From the NCBI GenBank assembly GCA_037039685.1, contig JAWNGF010000002.1, forward strand, positions 4,464,001-4,528,000: DNA of 64,000 nt, read 5' to 3'. The translations under genes and the position numbers were made by a program. The notes beneath the pieces were generated by a model. That model had not been told where the DNA came from and did not search any database. It was given only the letters and a program-made list of their open reading frames with translations. This document shows, in pieces, positions 56,845-64,000 of this stretch (the stretch's first letter is position 1; the number at the start of each line of letters is the position of its first letter). Source of the DNA: Ceratobasidium sp. AG-K. Taxonomy: Eukaryota; Basidiomycota; Agaricomycetes; Cantharellales; Ceratobasidiaceae.

Positions 56845-58086
56845 GTCACCATTGGCATACAGGCTTTACCTACCCTGTGACTATAAGATCCATACAGTCA
56901 TTAACATTGCACATCTGGAATAATATGAACCATCTCCTGAACACTTTGAAGAGCGTCTCACCAAACACATAAACAGGAATGACTTCACATATGTTCCCAA
57001 ATATGAAATCAACAAAATTGTGGCAGAAAAGAAAGTCAAGCATGGCCTGCATCAAATCAAAGGATATAAAGTATGCTGGAAAGGTTACTCTCCTGACCAT
57101 GACTCATGGCTGACTGTACTAGGCCATTCCAAAAGTTTGGAAACACGTGACCACTTTGGGCGATATTTTGTGCATGTCCTGGGACTCACAGGCCATAGGC
57201 TATATGTACCAGACAGAAGGGGGTGTATATAGAATAAAGAGCTTCTTTTCCTATATGTGCCACATCCTTGTAATAAAATTGCCACTCCTTGGCAAGTTTT
57301 GTGGCATACAGTTGGGAGGGTTGCCACCATGGTCTTATGGGTGTACAGGAGCAACGGCATAAGCTGGGAGCATACTTGCTAGCTGAGCAGATATACTACA
57401 TCCAAATGCAAATCATCTGTGCTTTTTACATGGCTTTTATTTGTGCAGGACTAAGGTAAGTCCCCCACTAGTTTGGTCCATGATTCTGCATTGAGAGAAT
57501 TTGGGAATCATAAGCACCAGAACAAAATAGATGAGTATTTAAAGCTATAATTGTTGTTACACAGGCCCAAAAAGCCTTCAAATTTCACTTTGGCGCCTTT
57601 TGAGACCTCATTTTCTTAATTGAGTGTAGCAGTTAGTTGTGTGGGAGGTGCTTCTATCAATGACATTGCATGTATCTTGGTCATACATTGGCGGAACTCC
57701 TGAAAACACGCCAGAAAGGTGAATTTGGATGTATTATATCTGCTTAGCTAGCAAGTATGATCCCAGCTTATGCTGTGGCTCCTGTACACCCATAAGACCA
57801 TGGTGGCAACCCTCCCAACTGTATGCCACAAAACTCACCAAGGAGTGGCAATTTTATTACAAGGATGTGGCACATATAGGAAAAGAAGCTCTTTATTCTA
57901 TATACACCCCTTCTGTCTGGTACATATAGCCTCTGGCCTGTGAGTCCCAGGACATGCACAAAATATCGCCCAAAGTGGTCACGTGTTTCCAAACCTTTGG
58001 AACAGCCTAGTACAAGGTCTGAAAAACGCTCCAGATGTGCTCACTGAATGGAGAATGCCCCCCATTGACCATGGTACTACTTAGAC
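56845..58086 (+). pseudogene. element D integrase C-terminus and chromodomain, part 2 (split by a foldback element)
   Basis: After the solo LTR the frame continues with the integrase C-terminal motif (IHTVINIAHLE, one stop) and a chromodomain (YEINKIVAEKKVKHG, then YKVCWKGYSPDHDSWLT). It is interrupted at 57117 by a foldback element and resumes at 58011 (LKNAPDVLTEWRMPPIDHG) to a TAG at 58084-58086. Removing the foldback and one TA restores the frame through the chromodomain helix. Confidence 0.75.
57119..58010. mobile_element. 892-bp foldback (MITE) element with TA duplication
   Basis: The left arm (57119 to about 57415, starting CTAGGCCATTCC) is repeated inverted at about 57720-58010 (ending GGAACAGCCTAG), roughly 290 bases per arm with few mismatches. 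About 300 bases of unique loop lie between. The flanks are TA/TA (57117-57118 and 58011-58012), and the host chromodomain frame rejoins when the element is removed. There is no transposase, so it probably is a Tc1/mariner-type non-autonomous element. A strong hairpin would form in single-stranded DNA or RNA. Confidence 0.82.
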
Positions 58087-58102
58087 AGTCAAAGAAATGT
58101 CC

Positions 58103-58529
58103 TGTCACAACGCTTGTGAAACCTGATGATGCTGAGGGTCAAACAGGGGATGAGGACCAAGGTTGGGACAACAACAAAGGTCAATGAGTGGCTCTTAGGT
58201 CTAAGCTAAGCAGACACTTGAGTGGATGGGGAAAACAACAAGAGAACAAGTCTTGTAGAGACAACACTTGTGTTGCTGGTATATATACTAACTACTGTGG
58301 CTATGTACAATAGAAAGTTGCAACAAAAGGAGAGAAAGCAAGAGTCCCAACAAAGCAATGGCAGAACAAAGGCAAGGTGATGAGTCTAAGGAGACTGGGG
58401 CATCAAAGGAACAGGCCAGGCAGGTATGTCCCATGGTTGTGGCTTACATAATGGGTGCATACATGGAAAAGGCAAGCACAACAAGACTAAACACAGGGCA
58501 AACAGAGGGAAACAGAGAAGGTCATGACA
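58103..58529 (-). repeat. 3' LTR of element E (LTR family C)
   Basis: The reverse complement of the 34704-35130 LTR, 427 bases. It is followed on the right by CTACCCCCCCTT-type sequence, which on the minus strand is the polypurine tract (58530-58541) just before the LTR. So this is the 3' LTR of a minus-strand element whose body lies to the right. Confidence 0.88.
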
Positions 58530-58541
58530 CTACCCCCCCTT

Positions 58542-59472
58542 CTAGGCCTTCTCAACCAACACAAACTCCTGCTCATCATTCAAAACAAAGGGATCCACCT
58601 CTGACCCTCTACCTTTCCATACCCCATAGTGTTGTGAGCTTCTTCTTGGTGGCTAATGAGCCAGGATGCGAAGGAGAGTGAACAGCACTAAGACCTAAGT
58701 CACCTCTTGAACTGCAACACACTTAAGTGTCTGTAGGCTCCTTGAGGGTAGGGGTGGTTCAAAAGGTCACTCAGAGGTATGGATGACGAGACAAAACAAG
58801 CTGGGGTAACCAGGCTTGTTGGTCTTCTATATATATGTGAGAAGTGACCAAGTCATACAAGGCGTAGCCACACAAGTCATACATCCAAGCCAATCAGGAG
58901 TGTCCAAGTGAGTCATGCTGCACAGGCAGTCATAACTCTTACAAAGCACAGCCATGTTACACAATGTAACATAACCACCACAAGAACGTGGCAACACGGC
59001 ACAGGAAAAGACAAATAATACACAAACAGAACAACAAATGTGAGAGCAGGAGGGCAAGGTGCAAGACGAGTCTAATGGAGTGAGCTGGCTCACAACACAT
59101 AGTCCTCCTCATCATCCATTAGGTCAATGACTGCTGGCTGTTGGTCAGGGTCCTCCATTAGGTCCATGTACTCAGTTACTGCCCAAGCCCTAGCCTTGCA
59201 GTATGTGTTGACAATTTCAAGGTGATTGTGGATATTGGCCATGTCATGCACAATCCAGTTGCACCATCAGACAAGAGGTGTGCTGCAAAAGGAGTCAGGA
59301 GGGCAGGAGTGGTGGAAGTGCTGGGAGATGATGAAGTAGAAGGATTGGGACAAGCCCTTGTGGTAGTAGAGTCCTTCCTCAAGATTGACACATAGCAGAG
59401 ACCTCTTGAAAGAGGTAGAACAGGTGAAGGCATTGTTGTAGACAAGGACAGTGGTGTTGCAAAGGTAGACAT
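58542..59472 (-). pseudogene. element E 3' ORF, different from ORF3
   Basis: From ATG 59472 (MSTFATPLSLSTTMPSPVL) a Ser/Thr/Pro-rich part is open to about 59180. The next frame, entered after a TGA, reads WCNWIVHDMANIHNHLEIVN, then YMDLMEDPDQQPAVIDLMDD. It continues in phase across the solo LTR at 58630-59097 to VWKGRGSEVDPFVLNDEQEF and a stop at 58542-58544, next to the polypurine tract. It lacks the WVG and CxGC motifs of ORF3 and looks unrelated. Family unknown. Confidence 0.5.
58630..59097 (-). repeat. solo LTR of family G inside element E
   Basis: 468 bases, TGTTGTGAGC to GGCTCACAACA, similar over its length to the LTR at 60075-60544. It is flanked by the exact pentamer CATAG on both sides (58625-58629 and 59098-59102), so it is a solo LTR. 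The coding frame of the host element E is continuous when it is removed. Confidence 0.92.
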
Positions 59473-60074
59473 GGTGCAGTACAAGTAGGTGTGGTAAGCT
59501 TGGTTATAGTGTTAGGAGTAGTGGTTTTCTGATAGCAGACTCTGCTTCCAGCAGCCTCCTTTATATGCTTTGAATGCCAGATGGGCTGTTCTTCCTTCTC
59601 CTCAGCAGCCAAGTCCTCCCTTGGCTTGTCATGGTGACGCTTCCTGGTCACCTTGGGGACTTCCTTGATGGCATCTGGATGTTCTTTGTGGAAGTCAGCA
59701 ATCAATTCTGTGGCCTTGTCAAGATTTTCTATGAGTTCCCAGGAATCATGTTCCAACATATACCCTTTCCATTTGACAGAGTGTTTCAGGGTTCCTTTTT
59801 TGACCTTGGAGCTCTGGATCTGTTCTACTTCATACTCTTCTTCACCTTCTGGGTTTCTGATGGGGCAAGGTGGTTGCATCTGCCAACCTTTTATTTCATC
59901 TTCCTGGGACTTGGCCAGATCAGAGACATTGATTACTGGGTGTAGAGTCATGGAGGAGGGTAGTTCAAGTCTGTATGCATTTCTTCCTATTGATTCCAGT
60001 ACAGTGCAGGGGCCCAGATGTTTGTGCAAGAGTTGCAAGGATGGTCAATTTGTTGCAATATGATTGTGCCTGAG

Positions 60075-60544
60075 TGTTGTAAGCTTCTTCTTAGTGGCTA
60101 TGAGACAAGCTGCGATGGAGAGTGGACGGCACTAAGACCTAAGAGACCTCTTGAATTGCACCACACTTAAGTGGCTGTAGACTCTTAAGGGTAGGGGTGG
60201 TTCAAAGTGTCACTCAAAGGGGATGTTTAGACAAGACAAAACAAGCTGGGCATACCAGGCTTGTTGGTCCTCTATATATATTCAGGAAGTGGCCAAGTCA
60301 TACAAGGCACAGCCACACAAGTCATACATATCAAGCCAGTCAGGAGTGTCCAAGTGAGTCATGCTGCGTGGGCAGTCATGACTTGTATACAGCACAGCTG
60401 TGTTACACAATGTAACAGAATAACCACAAGAAAGTGGCAATGCGGCACAGGAAAGGACAAATAACATGTTAACAAAACAACAAACACAAAGTGCAGACAA
60501 GGGGGACGCAGAGCAAGCCTTATGGAGTGAGCTGGCTCACAACA
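60075..60544 (-). repeat. 3' LTR of element G
   Basis: TGTTGTAAGC to GGCTCACAACA, 470 bases, with a TATA-like run (CTATATATATTC) near 60272-60283 on the plus strand. Related to the solo LTR at 58630-59097. Confidence 0.92.
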
Positions 60545-60585
60545 TTACTCCCCCCTAAGAGTCCATTTGGGGGACTTGAATGGAC

Positions 60586-61349
60586 TTACTGCACTGTGCA
60601 GTCCTTCCCCTTTTGCAGCATGTACTCCTCCAGTCCCTTGACCTCCTCCAGGGTCAGGTCGATGGGATTGAACACAGTGTTACCCAGCTCATCTGAGAAC
60701 TTTTCCCATTCTTCCCAGGTCGCCTCCTTTGTCCAGTCCGCCTTGGACCAGTCCAAAACCCTTTTCTGGGCCTCCACAAACTCTTCATCCCATTGTTGCA
60801 CGTCCGGCTCTCCTTCCTTCCATGCTGACATGTCAGTCTCCTCCTTCTTCCACCAATATGGTGACCACTCAAACTTCTCCCTCTGGTATCTTCCCCTCTC
60901 CATCCTCCAGTCGCTCAGGTCCTGCTTGAAGTTGGCGTCCCAAGCGTTGTTCCACCTTGGTCGGAGGGTTGGAGGTCTTCCCTCATATCCTGGTACCCAT
61001 TCGCTCGAGTATGCCCCTTCCAGCCCCCACTTGACGACACCAAGCATATGGGTGGACAGGAGGACCACCTCCAAGACTTGGAATGCGGCACATCCTTGGC
61101 AAACAAAGATGTCCTTCCATTGGAGTTGCATTCATGTCAGCCATTTTTTCCCGACCCATTGGAACTCCCCCAGGTCAGAGTGGAGTATGTTGTCTGACGC
61201 TCAGAATTGCATTCTTCCTGGGCCTTGCTGGGACCTCTTGAAGACATAGAGGGCGGCTCTGGCATGAGGATCCTGGCTGTGGCGAACGCCAGTCTGTCAA
61301 AGATGCGGATGAGGTTGTTGGCAATAGTGGAGCGGGATATGGCAGGCAT
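60586..61349 (-). pseudogene. element G extra 3' ORF (ORF3), decayed
   Basis: It starts ATG CCT GCC (Met-Pro-Ala-Ile-Ser) at 61349, just past the chromodomain region, and ends near 60586 before the polypurine tract. A frame change lies in the first 150 bases, and TGA stops near 61199 and 61132 replace Arg-type CGA codons. The conserved core reads LGEFQWVGKKWLT, then FVCQGCAAFQVLEVVLLS. The tail is Trp-rich and acidic (SPYWWKKEETDMSAWKEGEP, then WEEWEKFSDELGN). It is closest to ORF3 of element A. Confidence 0.72.
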
Positions 61350-61354
61350 CGCAA

Positions 61355-63967
61355 AGAGCAAAAAAGATTTAGGGCGTGGAGTGAAAAGCTTGATTTGGAG
61401 TATTTGCAAGCTTTGCAGATGGGTTCCTCCTCTCTTGCCCCTTGTCCCTTTATCTTTCCTTTGAGGTTTGCAGGTGTGGGTGCTTCAGGGTGTTTCTTCA
61501 GAAACTTCCACACTATTTCAGTTAGGTGACCCACGTCCTCGGCCCATTGTTCTGTGTCATCTTCCTCCCCATATCCTTTCCATTGTATTCTGTAGAATAA
61601 TCCCTCCTTTGTCATTTTTCAATCAACAATCCTTTCTACTTCATATTCTTTGTTTCCTTCTTCTGATACAATCGGCAGAGGATGTGGTTGGTTCTGGTTG
61701 AATTCCTTGTCTGTCTTGTACTGACTTAGAAGGTCAATATGAAATACGGGATACTTTTTCATAGTTGGCAGAAGTTTGAGTTTGTATGCATGAGTAGAAA
61801 TTTGCTTTTTCACAGGGAAGGGTCCAAACTTCTTGTTATCCAGTTTTTTGGACGGTGTGTTAGATTTGATGTCTGGTCCGAACAACCATACAATGTCTCC
61901 TTCTTGGTATTCCTCTTTGACGTCCTCCTCCTTTATTCAATGTAGTTCCATAGCGGCAATGGCTTCTTTCCTAGTTTCTTCCCATCTTGTTGTTACGTTG
62001 TTTGCTTCAGGAACCTCTGTCGCTATACTGGATATGTTCCATAAAGGTTCTTTTCCATAGATGAGTCCGAAAGGGCTGTTTCCTGGTACCCTGTGCTTGT
62101 GCATGTTGTAACAGAATTTGGCAATTGGCAGCAATTCCACCCAATTGTCCTGATGGTGATTGATGAAGGTGTGCAGCCATGCTTCTAGCCATTGGTTAAC
62201 TCATTCTGTCATTCCGTCAGTTTGAGGGTGATACACAGTACTAAACGCCAGTGAGACCCCAATTTTCTGGTAGATCGCTTTCAGCAGTTTGCTGTTAAAT
62301 GTGCTTCCTCGGTCCAATACATTGCTCTTGGGAAATCCATGAAGTTTCCAGACATTACACAGGAATAGCTCTGCTAATTCATTTGCCTTCAGTGATTCCT
62401 TGCATGGTATGAAATGTGCCATCCTGGAGAATCTGTCCACTACAACAAGAATGCTGTCCATTCCTTTTGATTTAGGGAGTTTTACAATGAAATCATACAC
62501 TATGTCCTCCCATGGCTCGTTCGCTATTTGTAACAGTTTCAAAGGGGTGTGTGTTTTTGTACCCTTTGCTTTTTGACATTGTTCACATGAGTCTATGTAT
62601 TTGTTGATGCTTTGCTTCATTCCGGGCCTGAAGTAGCGTCTTGAGATGAGTTCCAGGGTTCTTGCATGTCCTTGATGACCGGCAATGGGTGAGTCATGAT
62701 GCAGTCTTAATACCATTAAACAGCAATCCTTGTCTTCCGGAATGACAATCTTTCCTTTGTACCAAAGTAGTCCCTCGCATAGTTCATAATCCTTTATGCT
62801 GGACAGAATACTTCTAGGGAGCAATTCTTTCTTCTTGCAGAGTTTGATTACCCTATGTAAACCTAGATCTTCTTGTTGCGCTTTGATAATATTGTTAATG
62901 ATGTCTTCCTTGAATCCTCCTGCAAAGCCTCAGAATTTTTCATTGGAGATCATGACTTGTTCTGCTGATGGAATCTCAGCGTGGTCAGCCCTTCTAGACA
63001 GTAGGTCGGAATTTTGTGAAAGGATTCCTGGTCAGTATACAATCACAAAATTGTATGGCGCCAGGATTTGGTGCCAATGCATGTGTCTCCTGTTGAACGT
63101 TTTTGCATCCTTCCAGAACTGTAGGTTTTGGTGATCAGTGTACACCATAATTTCTTCCTTTGTCCCTTCCAGGTGGAGTCTCCAATGCATAAGTGCTTCA
63201 ATGATAGCCATGAGTTCCTTATCATGTACATCGTGGTTCATCTGTGCCGAGTTGAAAGATTTGGAGAGAAATGCAATCGGGTGTAGTCTTCCATCCTCTT
63301 ATCTTTGGGACAGAATTGCTCCCATTGCTACTCCACTAGTGTCCGTTTCAAGGAAGAATGGTTTCTCCAGATTGGGGTGTCATAGTACAGGATCCTTGCC
63401 AATTATTTCCTTGATACCGTCGAATGCTTCCTGTTCTTCATCTTCCCACTTCCACAGAAGATCCTTTTGTGTCAACCTGGTAAGAGGTTTGGTGATCGTG
63501 GAGAAACTGGGTACAAATCTCCTATAGAAGTTTGCGAAACCTAGGAATGCTTGTACTTGTTTTACTGTTTTAGGTTCCTTCCATTCCTTTATTGCCTTGA
63601 TCTTCTCTTCATCCATGGATATTCCTTCCTTGCTGATCTTCAGTCCTGTGTAAATGAGTTCTGTGACAAAGAATTCGCATTTTGGTAGTTTTGCGAAAAG
63701 GTTGTTCTCCTTCAAGATCTGTAGGACTTCTCATAGATCCACTACATGTTGAGACTGGGTTTTTGAGAAGACAAGGATGTCATCAATATAAACAATGACG
63801 CATACGTCGATCCTGTTGTGGAAGATGTGATTCATATATTGTTGAAAAGTGGCTGGTGCATTTTTCAGTCCAAACGCCATGACGGCGTATTCAAATAGCC
63901 CTTCCTTTGTCCTAAAAGCGGTTTTCCATTTGTCTCCTTCCCTGATGCGGATGTTATTGAATCCCAT
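61355..63967 (-). pseudogene. element G pol: RT, RNase H, integrase, chromodomain (minus)
   Basis: From right to left: RT with a YIDD catalytic box (near 63784-63795) and the [20 protein letters not shown] stretch; its end at 63380; RNase H (ETDTSGVAM-type, then MNHDVHDKELMAIIEAL, to 63032); integrase zinc region (HHDSPIAGHQGHARTLELIS, then CEQCQKAKG) and core (62824-62201). After TGA near 62201 (an Arg in the family) the C-terminal part follows, and then a chromodomain (RIQWKGYGEEDDTEQWAE, about 61600-61540). Further stops near 63730, 63300 (TAA for Gln) and 61936 show decay. Confidence 0.9.
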
Positions 63968-64000
63968 CCTTAGGTCGATTTTTGAGAAAATTTTTGTGTC

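Larger units (their letters stand above)
58530..60074 (-). mobile_element. Ty3/gypsy element E, 3' portion (minus), cut by a solo LTR and by element G
   Basis: Read leftward: the end of the integrase (LLHKHLGPCTVLESIGRNAY), a chromodomain (EYEVEQIQSSKV, then HSVKWKGYMLEHDSWEL, about 59870-59730), a 3' coding region, the polypurine tract and the LTR. It is entered at 60075 by element G, so the rest of E lies beyond the right edge. A TGA near 60042 again replaces an expected Arg. Confidence 0.8.
60075..64000 (-). mobile_element. Ty3/gypsy chromodomain retrotransposon G (minus), runs off right edge
   Basis: The 3' LTR is at 60075-60544, the polypurine tract at 60545-60556 (TTACTCCCCCCT on the plus strand), then ORF3, chromodomain, integrase, RNase H and RT reading leftward. 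Gag and the 5' LTR are beyond base 64000. The bases left of the LTR, CTGAG (60070-60074), are the expected half of the target duplication. The coding regions carry TGA stops at Arg positions. Confidence 0.92.

Overview
The window is chromosomal DNA of a filamentous basidiomycete fungus, probably an Agaricomycete. The genes have many short introns (about 45-60 bases, GT..AG). There is a typical basidiomycete class II-type P450 and an SNT2-like BAH/PHD/SANT chromatin protein, and the intergenic space is full of chromodomain Ty3/gypsy retrotransposons. The transposon load and P450 style recall Rhizoctonia-like fungi, but that genus guess is an impression and not something the sequence proves.

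Layout. 1-5960: the 3' part of a Ty3/gypsy element (A) that cut into a membrane-protein gene copy. 5961-14000: three paralogous copies of one multi-exon membrane-protein gene on the minus strand (copy 1 truncated, copy 2 with an early stop, copy 3 apparently intact). A relic of the tail of the neighbouring NIPA gene lies between copies 2 and 3, so a [membrane gene + NIPA 3' end] unit was duplicated. 14275-16966: a NIPA-type magnesium transporter (minus). 18318-19279: a five-exon coiled-coil gene whose splice phases close perfectly. 19740-21240: two 3'-end relics of a P450, in opposite orientations. 22548-24935: a CACTA/EnSpm-like DNA transposon with dense TCCGGA subterminal repeats. 25138-27368: a nearly complete P450 with two breaks near the haem loop. 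27904-30153: an SNT2-like gene lacking its N-terminal half. 31000-34640: decayed minus-strand reading frames of unknown kind, with a foldback element.

34704-64000 is a nest of transposons. An old Ty3 gag (element C) is split by two complete Ty3/gypsy elements: B1 (36233-44171, target duplication CATTT) and B2 (44405-52496, target duplication GATAC). Further right an old integrase-chromodomain gene (element D) is split by a solo LTR of family A (duplication CAAGG). That LTR is itself split by a Tc1/mariner element (TA duplication), and D is split again by an 892-base foldback element (TA duplication). Then come the 3' end of a minus-strand Ty3 element E, carrying a solo LTR (duplication CATAG), and a minus-strand element G that runs off the right edge. 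In every tested case, removing the insertion rejoins the interrupted reading frame.

Two signals stand out. (1) Three divergent Ty3 families (A, B1, G) share an extra open reading frame between the pol chromodomain and the 3' LTR, starting MPA and carrying a conserved G-x-x-x-W-V stretch, a C-x-G-C motif and a Trp/acid-rich tail; I recognise no known family. (2) Decay is almost wholly CpG-directed. In-frame stops are nearly all TGA where the family has Arg (CGA), and the two LTRs of B1 and of B2 differ mainly at former CpG sites, sometimes TG in one copy and CA in the other. This indicates CpG methylation followed by deamination, or a RIP-like process.
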